From NCBI GenBank assembly GCA_011524915.1, contig WTJH01000008.1:20172-68218 (forward strand): a stretch of 48,047 bases of DNA, written 5' to 3'. Below are positions 30,032 through 38,935 of this stretch, piece by piece. The DNA comes from Flavobacteriales bacterium. Lineage in GTDB: Bacteria > Bacteroidota > Bacteroidia > Flavobacteriales > Flavobacteriaceae. A model generated the notes under the pieces. It saw only the letters and a list, made by a program, of their open reading frames with translations, made no database searches and had not been told where the DNA came from. The translations under genes were made by a program, and so were the position numbers. Numbering within the stretch: position 1 is the first letter of the stretch; the number at the start of each line of letters is the position of its first letter.

Positions 30032-30769
30032 TTATTTTTCGCTTTGTAAGCGTTTTATATTTTTAATTTGGTCTGCAAAGAAAGTGCTTTTTTCTGGATA
30101 TTTCAAGCCCAACACTCTATAGGCACTTAGGGCTTGTTCGTACTTTTGCTGTTTTACAAAAACCTTGGCTAGGGTCTCCGTCATCAATTCTTGAGAATCG
30201 AAATTATTTTGAAGACTTAAATCTTCTTGATCCGATGTGCTTTTTTGAGCTCTGGGGATGGATGGATTTTTAGCCAAAAAGTCATCAATTGTCTTGAGCT
30301 GTTCATCGAGGGTGTTATTTTCAGAGGCAGGTTTTGTTGGAGTATGCCTTAGCCAAGCACTAAATTTACGTTTGGCTTTCGTAGATGAGCTCTTCTCTGG
30401 AGTTTGTTGTTCTTGAGGCTGAGGAGTCTTTTGTTCGGGTTCCTTCTTTTCAGGTGGTAGGGTTGGTTTTTCCTCTGGCTGAGTTGTTTCAATTGCAGCA
30501 ACCTCAGGACTTTTATTTTCCGTAAACGATTGGAATTCTTTTTCTACAAAAAGTTCTAAAGTTCTTCGGTCTGGGGTAATTGCAGCTAATTTACCTAAGT
30601 GCCGATCGAAGGTGATATCTTTTTGCTCCTTTAAAGCTTTGACATAATAGGCATAAGCCGGTTGAAAATAGGGGTATTGCAAAACAATTTTTCGCAAAGC
30701 AGCGCTCTGTTTTTTGTTTTGGGCATCGAACTCTAGTATCAATTCTCGAAAGCTGTTTGCAACTACCAT
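30032..30769 (-). CDS. Hypothetical protein with C-terminal TPR-like repeat
   Basis: 245 aa, P/Q/E-rich centre, LAKVFVKQQKYEQALSAYRVLGLKYPEKSTFFADQI. Confidence 0.7.
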   Translation of the reverse strand: MVVANSFRELILEFDAQNKKQSAALRKIVLQYPYFQPAYAYYVKALKEQKDITFDRHLGKLAAITPDRRTLELFVEKEFQSFTENKSPEVAAIETTQPEEKPTLPPEKKEPEQKTPQPQEQQTPEKSSSTKAKRKFSAWLRHTPTKPASENNTLDEQLKTIDDFLAKNPSIPRAQKSTSDQEDLSLQNNFDSQELMTETLAKVFVKQQKYEQALSAYRVLGLKYPEKSTFFADQIKNIKRLQSEK

Positions 30770-31302
30770 TTCGCTAGAGTATCGTTAAAGATATTTTGGG
30801 TGAGACGCTCGAAAATTTCTTCATGAGCGGCGTCTTTGATGTCATAAACCTGAAGTTCGGCTCCAAAATCGTAGAAAAATGAATAGGACCTTTCGAAATC
30901 ATCTTCTTCATTTTTGGTGTTGTAATAACGCAAATTCACTTTCATCGTGAGCCGGTTTTGAGCGGCTGTATTTTGCGAAGTGGCAGACATTGGAGTAACA
31001 CTGTATTCAGTAATTTCTCCTTCATAGATCAGGTCTCCATTGGTGTTTACTAGATTGAGACTGGTTTGATTTTGAATTAAATCTTGTAGTGCCAATGTAA
31101 AATCTCGGTCCAAGCCTGGCTCTACAATAGATCCGGGTCGGTTTCCGGCCAAATTATCAAAATAATTGACTTGAAAAGTCTCGGTTCCTGCCGGGATCGA
31201 TGCCCCTGTAAAGGAATATATACCGCAAGAGTTGCTGGTGAACGCTAAGGCGATGAGTATTCCCAGTCGAAAAGACTTCAAAACAAGATGTTTACAGCTC
31301 AT
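30763..31302 (-). CDS. lptE: LptE-like LPS-assembly lipoprotein
   Basis: Lipobox-like LAFTSNSCG, IYSFTGASIP, conserved secG-TPR-lptE-sigma54 activator order. Confidence 0.8.
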   Translation of the reverse strand: MSCKHLVLKSFRLGILIALAFTSNSCGIYSFTGASIPAGTETFQVNYFDNLAGNRPGSIVEPGLDRDFTLALQDLIQNQTSLNLVNTNGDLIYEGEITEYSVTPMSATSQNTAAQNRLTMKVNLRYYNTKNEEDDFERSYSFFYDFGAELQVYDIKDAAHEEIFERLTQNIFNDTLAKW

Positions 31303-32560
31303 ATTGTTTTATTTTTCTGTACAAGGTACGTTCCGAAATTCCTAATTCTTCTGCGGCCAACTTACGTTTTCCATCGCTTCTGGACAAGGCCTCGCGAATC
31401 ATTTCAATTTCTTTTTCTTGAAGGGATAATGGTTCTTCTTCTACTATTGCTTCCGCATAAGAGTACTTATCGACTTCGGGAGGCGTCTGAAGTTCGGGTG
31501 TAGCACTGTTTTGAGAGGGGAGAGCTAGGGTTTCTACTGGAGCTGAATCCTGAGAAGGGACTTCATCGTATAGTTTTTGAAGAATATTTTGATGTTCCTC
31601 CGTGGGATGGAGATCTTCACCTTTTTCAAACAGGTCTAAGGTTAACTTTTTAAGATCATTCAAATCTTTCTTCATATCGAAAAGAATCTTGTAAAGGATC
31701 TCCCTTTCGTTAGCAAAATCACTTGAATCAGATTTTTGATCTGCCCCAATTAATGCTGGTAATTGAGTGTTTGCTTGGGGCAAATAATGACTGAGTTGAG
31801 CTGCTGTCAACATCCGGTCTTGTTCCAGTACCGAAAGTTGTTCTGCCACATTTCTCAATTGCCGAATATTTCCTTTCCAAGGGTAGTTTTGCAGTAAAGT
31901 CTGTGCCGAATCGTCTAAACGGAGGGTAGGCATATGATATTTCTGACCAAAATCCGCTGCAAATTTTCGAAACAGCAGAGGAATATCTTCCTGTCTTTCG
32001 CGAAGGGGTGGGAGAGCAATCTCCACCGTACTTAGACGATAATACAAATCTTCTCGAAATTTCCCTTTTTGAATGGCCTCCTGCATTTTTACATTGGTAG
32101 CCGCAACTATACGAACATTGGTTTTTTGGACCTTGGAAGAGCCCACCTTAAGAAATTCTCCATTTTCTAAAACCCTTAAGAGTCTTACTTGTGTGGGAAG
32201 CGGTAATTCGCCTACCTCATCCAAAAAAATGGTCCCTCCATCTGCCACTTCAAAATATCCCGATCGTGTTTGAGTGGCTCCAGTAAAAGCTCCTTTTTCG
32301 TGGCCAAAAAGTTCGCTGTCGATGGTTCCCTCTGGGATGGCACCACAATTCACGGCAATATATTTAGCGTGTTTGCGATGCGAAAATTGATGAATGATTT
32401 TAGGGATACTTTCCTTTCCTACACCGCTTTCTCCAGTAACTAAGACAGAAATATCGGTCCCAGCAACCCGATGTGCCTTGGCTATAGCTCTGTTGAGCCC
32501 TGGATGATTTCCAATGATTCCAAATCTTTGTTTGATGCTTTGTAGGGTGCTTTGTTCCAT
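31292..32560 (-). CDS. Sigma-54-dependent transcriptional activator (AAA+ with Fis-type HTH, no receiver domain)
   Basis: GESGVGKE Walker A, ELFGHEKGAFTGA, GTIFLDEV Walker B, C-terminal RKLAAEELGISERTLYRKIKQY. Confidence 0.93.
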   Translation of the reverse strand: MEQSTLQSIKQRFGIIGNHPGLNRAIAKAHRVAGTDISVLVTGESGVGKESIPKIIHQFSHRKHAKYIAVNCGAIPEGTIDSELFGHEKGAFTGATQTRSGYFEVADGGTIFLDEVGELPLPTQVRLLRVLENGEFLKVGSSKVQKTNVRIVAATNVKMQEAIQKGKFREDLYYRLSTVEIALPPLRERQEDIPLLFRKFAADFGQKYHMPTLRLDDSAQTLLQNYPWKGNIRQLRNVAEQLSVLEQDRMLTAAQLSHYLPQANTQLPALIGADQKSDSSDFANEREILYKILFDMKKDLNDLKKLTLDLFEKGEDLHPTEEHQNILQKLYDEVPSQDSAPVETLALPSQNSATPELQTPPEVDKYSYAEAIVEEEPLSLQEKEIEMIREALSRSDGKRKLAAEELGISERTLYRKIKQYEL

Positions 32561-32564
32561 AATT

Positions 32565-34049
32565 TTAAATTCGGTCCGACAGGCCTACTGCTTTTCCAAT
32601 CAGTGTTGCTGATGTTGCACTTGCAATCTGTACTTCTACCAAGTCTCCAATAGTGTAGTCTTCTTTGGGGAAGACAACAACTGTGTTTTGTGTGGTTCTC
32701 CCACTCCAGTCGTCTTTGGATTTTTTGGATTCTTTTTCGATCAGAACACAAACCGTTTTTCCGATATAAGATTCGGTTCTGTATTTGCCGTGGATTTGTT
32801 GAAGTTCGATAATTTCTCGAAGGCGTCTTTTTTTGACCGCTTCAGGGATATCGTCTTCCATTTTTCGAGCGGCTAGGGTACCTGGACGTTCCGAATAAGC
32901 AAACATAAATCCAAAATCGTATTTGACATACTCCATCAGGCTCAGCGTTTGCTGGTGGTCTTCCTCCGTTTCTGTAGGAAATCCGGCAATCATATCATGG
33001 GATAAACCACAATCCGGAATGATCTTGCGGATATTGTCGATGAGTTCGAAATACTCTTGTCGGGTGTGTAATCGATTCATCTGTTCCAGAATGCGGTCAC
33101 TACCCGATTGTACGGGTAAATGAATGTATTTACAGATATTGTCGTAGGCTGCCATCGTATGAAGGACATCCAATGACATATCTTGGGGATTTGAAGTCGA
33201 AAAACGAATCCGAATTTTGGGGTGGGCTTCTGCCACCAATCGGAGTAATTGTGCAAAATCTACTGCCGTCTTTTGCTGCAAGGGTGATGCTTTTTCAAAA
33301 TCTTTTTTAAGACCGCCTCCATACCAAAGATAGCTATCGACATTCTGACCAAGAAGAGTTATCTCTTTATACCCACGCTGAGCTAAGTCATCAATTTCTG
33401 ATAGGATACTCTTGGGGTCTCGGCTGCGTTCGCGGCCCCGAGTAAAGGGGACAACACAAAAGGTGCACATATTGTCACAGCCTCTGGTGATCGAAACAAA
33501 AGCAGTGATGCCATTGGAGTCTAAACGTACCGGACTTATATCTCCATAGGTTTCTTCTTTAGAAAGGATCACATTTACGGCTTCTCTATCGGCAGCTACT
33601 TCTTGCAGAAGATTGGGGAGATCTTTATAGGCATCTGGCCCAACGACTAAATCAACAATTTTTTCTTCCTCTAGGAATTTGTGTTTTAAGCGTTCTGCCA
33701 TACATCCCAATACCCCAACTTTAACGGACTTATTGGTTCTTTTTAAAGCATTGAAATGATCCAAGCGATTGCGAACTGTTTGTTCGGCTTTTTCACGGAT
33801 AGAACAAGTGTTGAGCAAGACCAAATCTGCCTCTTGGAGTTCCGAAGTCGTCTGATACCCCTCCTGAGCCAGAATGGAAGCAACCACTTCGCTATCGGCA
33901 AAGTTCATTTGACAGCCATAACTTTCAATAAATACATTTTTATTGGAAGTCTGTTGTGCTTGATGTTGGGATTCAATTACAACCCCATCAACTGCTGGGT
34001 CGGGTTTCATTTGATTCCGGTCTATTGGTGTATGTGTTTGCTCGCTCAT
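32565..34049 (-). CDS. miaB: tRNA-2-methylthio-N6-dimethylallyladenosine synthase MiaB
   Basis: ESYGCQMNFADSE, RGCDNMCTFCVVPFTRGRERSR, TRAM-like C-terminus. Confidence 0.97.
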   Translation of the reverse strand: MSEQTHTPIDRNQMKPDPAVDGVVIESQHQAQQTSNKNVFIESYGCQMNFADSEVVASILAQEGYQTTSELQEADLVLLNTCSIREKAEQTVRNRLDHFNALKRTNKSVKVGVLGCMAERLKHKFLEEEKIVDLVVGPDAYKDLPNLLQEVAADREAVNVILSKEETYGDISPVRLDSNGITAFVSITRGCDNMCTFCVVPFTRGRERSRDPKSILSEIDDLAQRGYKEITLLGQNVDSYLWYGGGLKKDFEKASPLQQKTAVDFAQLLRLVAEAHPKIRIRFSTSNPQDMSLDVLHTMAAYDNICKYIHLPVQSGSDRILEQMNRLHTRQEYFELIDNIRKIIPDCGLSHDMIAGFPTETEEDHQQTLSLMEYVKYDFGFMFAYSERPGTLAARKMEDDIPEAVKKRRLREIIELQQIHGKYRTESYIGKTVCVLIEKESKKSKDDWSGRTTQNTVVVFPKEDYTIGDLVEVQIASATSATLIGKAVGLSDRI

Positions 34050-34109
34050 TGTTCTTTAGCCTGACACAAAAATAAGACCTTTCCTACAAACCCGACAAAC
34101 TGTCAGCTA

Positions 34110-34523
34110 TTAATGCGGTAAATATTTTTTGAGGACACCATAAACAAAGGTTCCCAAAACGGCCCCAAAAATGACTACTAGGATAGGAGAAAAACCTGCA
34201 CCAACTAAGGTGTACATGGGACCTGGGCATGCTCCTGAAAGCGCCCAACCCAATCCAAAAAACGTTCCTCCAATCAAATAGCGGGCAATTGTTTTCTCTT
34301 TAGGTGCAATAGTGATTGGTGTTCCGAAAGCATCCTTAAGTTGTTTGCTTTTGATGTATTGTATGATGATTACTCCTAAAAATAAAGCAGAACCGATAAT
34401 GCCATACATATGGAAGGATTTGAATTGAAACATTTCATAAATCCGGAACCAAGAGGCAGCCTCTACTTTAAACATTGTGATTCCGAATAAAATTCCAATG
34501 AACAGATAACTAAGTGATCGCAT
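34110..34523 (-). CDS. Half-size YeeE/YedE-type membrane transporter
   Basis: 137 aa; GLGWALSGACPGPMYTLVGAG. Confidence 0.85.
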   Translation of the reverse strand: MRSLSYLFIGILFGITMFKVEAASWFRIYEMFQFKSFHMYGIIGSALFLGVIIIQYIKSKQLKDAFGTPITIAPKEKTIARYLIGGTFFGLGWALSGACPGPMYTLVGAGFSPILVVIFGAVLGTFVYGVLKKYLPH

Positions 34524-34526
34524 ATT

Positions 34527-35084
34527 TTATAAGATATAAGGTAAGAGAAAATGGTTCATTACAAGTCCGCCAATAAAAAATCCAATGACAGCAATAAGCG
34601 ACCCCAATTGAAGGTTGCTTAATCCAGAGATGGCATGACCCGAAGTACATCCGCCAGCATAGCGAGCCCCAAATCCAACTAAAAATCCACCGCCGAGGAG
34701 GATCAACAAGCTTTTGGGATCCGACCAAGCGTTTGCGGTGAAGAATTTTTCAGGCATAAATGCTTTTCCAGCATCAGAAATCCCGAGTTGTTGTAATTGA
34801 TCGATCACATCTGGGTGCAGGGCAACAGCTGCATCTGTAGACAAAAGGTTCATAGCAATCCAACCGCCTATTACGGCTCCCAGAGCAACAATAAGATTCC
34901 AACGTTCATCTTTCCAATTGTAGTCAAAAAAGCTACTTGCTTTTGCTCCACCAGCTGCTGCACAAACTGTTCTCAGGTTAGAGGACATCCCAAATCGACG
35001 TCCGACCCAGAGCAATAAAAACATAATGCCTGCGATAAGAGGTCCTCCCACATACCAAGGCCAAGGGTTCAAAATTAAATCCAT
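34527..35084 (-). CDS. YeeE/YedE-type membrane transporter (second half)
   Basis: 185 aa; GGFLVGFGARYAGGCTSGHAISGLSNLQLGSLIAV. Confidence 0.88.
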   Translation of the reverse strand: MDLILNPWPWYVGGPLIAGIMFLLLWVGRRFGMSSNLRTVCAAAGGAKASSFFDYNWKDERWNLIVALGAVIGGWIAMNLLSTDAAVALHPDVIDQLQQLGISDAGKAFMPEKFFTANAWSDPKSLLILLGGGFLVGFGARYAGGCTSGHAISGLSNLQLGSLIAVIGFFIGGLVMNHFLLPYIL

Positions 35085-35245
35085 GAAAATTTAAGTGTAA
35101 TTTAAGCTATTGATAATCAATTTTTTAATAAAAAAAATCAAGCGAAATATAACTGATTTTTTCGTTATTGGTGGGTAAAGATAGCCATCACTTTGGCAGG
35201 GACTTTAAAAACTTCTCTACTTTTACAGTAGAATTCTATGATGAG

Positions 35246-37726
35246 ATGGCAAAAAATTTAGTGATAGTGGAGTCGCCTGCCAAGGCAAAAACTATAGAAA
35301 AATTTTTAGGAACCGGCTATAAGGTAGCTTCGAGTTTTGGGCATATTGCTGATTTACCGGCACGTGAGTTGGGAGTGGATATCGATCAAGATTTCTTACC
35401 CAAATATGAGGTCAGTTCCGACAAGAAAAAGGTGGTTTCCGAATTAAAAAAACTCGCACAAAAAGCAGAAACGGTTTGGTTAGCAAGTGATGAGGATCGG
35501 GAGGGAGAGGCCATTGCGTGGCATTTAGCGCAAAACTTGAAACTTAAACCTGAAAAAACTAAACGGATCGTTTTTCATGAGATAACCAAAAACGCCATCC
35601 TGCGTGCTATTGATAATCCCAGAGAAATTGATTACAATCTTGTCAACGCCCAGCAAGCCCGTCGAGTTTTGGACCGATTGGTAGGCTATGAGTTATCCCC
35701 TGTCTTATGGCGTAAGGTAAAACCCGGATTATCCGCGGGGCGAGTTCAGTCTGTTGCTGTACGTTTGATTGTTGAACGGGAAAGAGAAATCAAAGAATTT
35801 AGTCCGGCACAGGCGTTTAAAACTCAGGCCGTTTTTTTAAATCAAGAAAATAAGTCCATTAGTGGAGCTTTAAATCATGATTTTGAAAATGTAGAGGCAG
35901 CTGAAGCCTTTTTGGAATTGAGTCAATCGAGTCGTCATCATTTAGCAGCCTTAGAAAAAAAGCCAGCCAAAAAGAGTCCTACTCCGCCATTTACAACCTC
36001 CACTCTTCAACAAGAAGCAGCTAGGAAGCTCTATTTTTCGGTTAGTAAAACGATGACTCTTGCACAGCGTTTATACGAGTCCGGATTAATTACTTATATG
36101 CGTACCGATAGTGTTAATCTATCCAAAGAAGCGCAGGGAGCAATTTTAAACCAGATCGAAAATCGATTTGGAGCAAACTATGTTCAGCCCCGAAATTTTA
36201 AAACAAAAAATAAAGGAGCTCAAGAGGCTCACGAAGCCATTCGTCCTACCGATCCGAGTCGTGTTCAAGTCAACCTAGATTACGATCAGTCGCGTTTGTA
36301 CGAACTTATTTGGAAAAGAGCTGTAGCTTCTCAAATGAGTGATGCTCGCCTAGAACGAACCAAATTACAAATAGCAGCGGATAATCATTCTTATCAATAT
36401 ATAGCTAGAGGTGAAGTGGTAACGTTTGATGGCTTTTTAAAGTTATATCTGGAAGGAAAAGATGAGGAAGATGAAACTCAAATTGGAATCATACCTCGGG
36501 TAACTGAAGGGGAACCTTTGACTCTAGACCAATTGGTTTCTACGCAACGCTTTACACGTCCACCCGCCCGATTCACGGAGGCAGCATTGGTTAAGAAACT
36601 CGAAGAATTAGGGATTGGACGTCCCTCTACCTATGCTCCAACAATCAGTACAGTTCTGAATCGTGGATATATTCAAAAAGGAGAAGCCGAAGGGACTCCT
36701 AGAGCCTACATTCAACTGACTTTAAATGATTCCATACAAAAGGAGTTGAAAGAAGAAAAGGTAGGTTCGGATAAAGGAAAATTGATTCCAACAGATATTG
36801 GAATGATTGTCAACGATTTTTTAGTCGGGAATTTTAAAAGTGTTTTAGACTTCAATTTTACTGCGGGCGTTGAAGAAAACTTTGATGAAATTGCTCGAGG
36901 GAATAAACAATGGACGGATATTATCCGTGGTTTCTATCAAGATTTTCACGGTACGGTAAGTCATGTTCAGGAGCACGCTCAAAGAGAATCTGGCGAACGC
37001 ATTTTAGGTACCGATCCCAAAACTGGAAAAGTAGTCAAAGTACGTTTGGGGAAGTTTGGTCCTTTGGCGCAACTGGGAGAATCAGAAGAGGACGAGAAGC
37101 CGGTATTTGCCAGTTTAAGTCCAGGCCAAAAATTAGATACCATAAGTTTTGAGGAGGCTTTAGAGTTATTCCAGCTTCCCAAGAGTTTAGGGTCTTACGA
37201 AGATCAGGATGTGCAGGTTGCTGTGGGTCGTTTTGGTCCTTATATCAAATTTGAAGGGAAGTTTATTTCTTTAAATAAAGACCAAAACCCCATGGAAATA
37301 ACAATGGATGATGCGGTACTTTTGATAGAGGCCAAGCGTAAAGCTGATGCTCCTATTCATACCTATCAAAACTTACCCGTAACCAAAGGGGTTGGTCGTT
37401 TTGGTCCGTTTTTAAAGTGGAGTAACCTCTTTATTAACGTCAACAAAAAATACGACTTTGATAATTTGTCGGTTTCCGATATTGAAACGTTGATTGCTGA
37501 GAAAGTCCAAAAGGAAAAAGAAAAAGTCGTTCACGACTGGGCAGAAGAAGGTATTCGTGTTGAAAAAGCCCGGTGGGGACGATCCAATATCATTCAAGGA
37601 AAACTTAAGGTAGAATTATCTAAAGATATTGATCCGACCAAAATTACCTTAGCTAAAGCTCAAGAATATTTAGCGGCCAAAAAACCTAAAACCAAAAAGA
37701 AATCGACAAAATCTGCTCGTAAATGA
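35246..37726 (+). CDS. topA: DNA topoisomerase I
   Basis: MAKNLVIVESPAKAKTIEKFLG start; LASDEDREGEAIAWHL, SAGRVQSVAVRLIVERE, GLITYMRTDSVNL. Confidence 0.97.
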   Translation: MAKNLVIVESPAKAKTIEKFLGTGYKVASSFGHIADLPARELGVDIDQDFLPKYEVSSDKKKVVSELKKLAQKAETVWLASDEDREGEAIAWHLAQNLKLKPEKTKRIVFHEITKNAILRAIDNPREIDYNLVNAQQARRVLDRLVGYELSPVLWRKVKPGLSAGRVQSVAVRLIVEREREIKEFSPAQAFKTQAVFLNQENKSISGALNHDFENVEAAEAFLELSQSSRHHLAALEKKPAKKSPTPPFTTSTLQQEAARKLYFSVSKTMTLAQRLYESGLITYMRTDSVNLSKEAQGAILNQIENRFGANYVQPRNFKTKNKGAQEAHEAIRPTDPSRVQVNLDYDQSRLYELIWKRAVASQMSDARLERTKLQIAADNHSYQYIARGEVVTFDGFLKLYLEGKDEEDETQIGIIPRVTEGEPLTLDQLVSTQRFTRPPARFTEAALVKKLEELGIGRPSTYAPTISTVLNRGYIQKGEAEGTPRAYIQLTLNDSIQKELKEEKVGSDKGKLIPTDIGMIVNDFLVGNFKSVLDFNFTAGVEENFDEIARGNKQWTDIIRGFYQDFHGTVSHVQEHAQRESGERILGTDPKTGKVVKVRLGKFGPLAQLGESEEDEKPVFASLSPGQKLDTISFEEALELFQLPKSLGSYEDQDVQVAVGRFGPYIKFEGKFISLNKDQNPMEITMDDAVLLIEAKRKADAPIHTYQNLPVTKGVGRFGPFLKWSNLFINVNKKYDFDNLSVSDIETLIAEKVQKEKEKVVHDWAEEGIRVEKARWGRSNIIQGKLKVELSKDIDPTKITLAKAQEYLAAKKPKTKKKSTKSARK

Positions 37727-38874
37727 GTTTAGAACTACTAGAGCCAATTTCTGAAGAAGCATTAAATCACACACATTTAATGCCTCGTCATGTCTTGGGG
37801 AATGCAATTTTACGGCATACAAGAGCCGAAGGAATGCCCGAACTTGGGACGGTCCAGATTGCTTTGATTGGAGTTCATGAAAACCGAAATGCTTATTTCC
37901 CAACCTTGAGTTATGACATTACTGCCTTTCGGAAAGCGTTTTATTCTTTGTACCCGGGCAATTGGAATGTTCAAATAGCCGATCTAGGCGACCTCCCCAA
38001 TGGTCAAACAGCAGAAGACACCTATTTTGCTTTGCACGAAATTTCATTTCAGCTGCGACAACTCAATATATTGCCTGTAATTATCGGTGGCAGTAACGAT
38101 TTGGTGTATCCTCTATATCGATCCTACCAGAAAAACAATCAGTTTATCAATATGGTATCCATCGATAATCAGTTTGATTTTTCACAGGACGAAGAACTTA
38201 TATCCGGACGTTCCTATATGAGCCAGATCATCATGGAACAGCCCAACCTGCTGAAGCACTTTACGAACATTGGTTATCAAGCTTTCTATATCGCTCAAGA
38301 AGAATTGGACTTGATGGATAAGTTGAGTTTTGATGCGGTTCGACTGGGGGTTGTCCTTGATGATGTTAAAGAGGCAGAACCCTATATTCGAGATGCCGAT
38401 TTGGTAGGGATAGATATGAAAGTACTTTCGGCAGTAGCCGCAGGGAATTATACCAATGGTCAACCCAATGGAATTGACAGCAGAACCATCTGCGCTCTGG
38501 CTCGATATGCCGGAATTTGCGACCGAGTGACTACATTTGGATTGTTTGAATTGCATAATTCACCTATTTTTCATCAACTTTTAGCACAAATTATATGGTA
38601 TTTTTGCGAGGGATATAGCTGTAGATTTGGTGAATATCCGGTGGCTACATCCACAGGTTTTATCAAGTATACCGTGCAATTATCGCATCAAGAGCTGATT
38701 TTTTGGAAAAGCGAAAAAAGCGGTCGTTGGTGGATAGAATTAAGAGATGAAAATTATTTTGATAATAAAACAAAAAGTTCAACGTTATTACCTTGCACGC
38801 AAAAAGATTATCTTGATGCTTGCCAAGATTCACTCCCTGAAAGATGGCTCCAAGCCTTCCGAAAGGGAATTTAA
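37723..38874 (+). CDS. Arginase/formimidoylglutamase-fold protein with degenerate metal site
   Basis: 383 aa ureohydrolase-like; positions of canonical motifs read VIIGGSNDLVYP, SIDNQFDFS, VGIDMKVLSAVA. Confidence 0.75.
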   Translation: MSLELLEPISEEALNHTHLMPRHVLGNAILRHTRAEGMPELGTVQIALIGVHENRNAYFPTLSYDITAFRKAFYSLYPGNWNVQIADLGDLPNGQTAEDTYFALHEISFQLRQLNILPVIIGGSNDLVYPLYRSYQKNNQFINMVSIDNQFDFSQDEELISGRSYMSQIIMEQPNLLKHFTNIGYQAFYIAQEELDLMDKLSFDAVRLGVVLDDVKEAEPYIRDADLVGIDMKVLSAVAAGNYTNGQPNGIDSRTICALARYAGICDRVTTFGLFELHNSPIFHQLLAQIIWYFCEGYSCRFGEYPVATSTGFIKYTVQLSHQELIFWKSEKSGRWWIELRDENYFDNKTKSSTLLPCTQKDYLDACQDSLPERWLQAFRKGI

Positions 38875-38935
38875 GCTTGCCACCCAAATCCTGCTATAAC
38901 ACCTTCTTGTCGATGGATGTTTAATTTAAGAATTA

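Noticed and set aside
35168-35245. 26-codon N-terminal extension of topA
   Set aside because: MAKNLVIVESPAKAKTIEKF at 35246 is the usual topoisomerase I N-terminus; the upstream residues look untranslated.
38182-38556. 124-aa minus-strand ORF opposite the arginase-fold gene
   Set aside because: The plus-strand frame continues without interruption and overlaps neighbours in operon fashion; the antisense product shows no known features.
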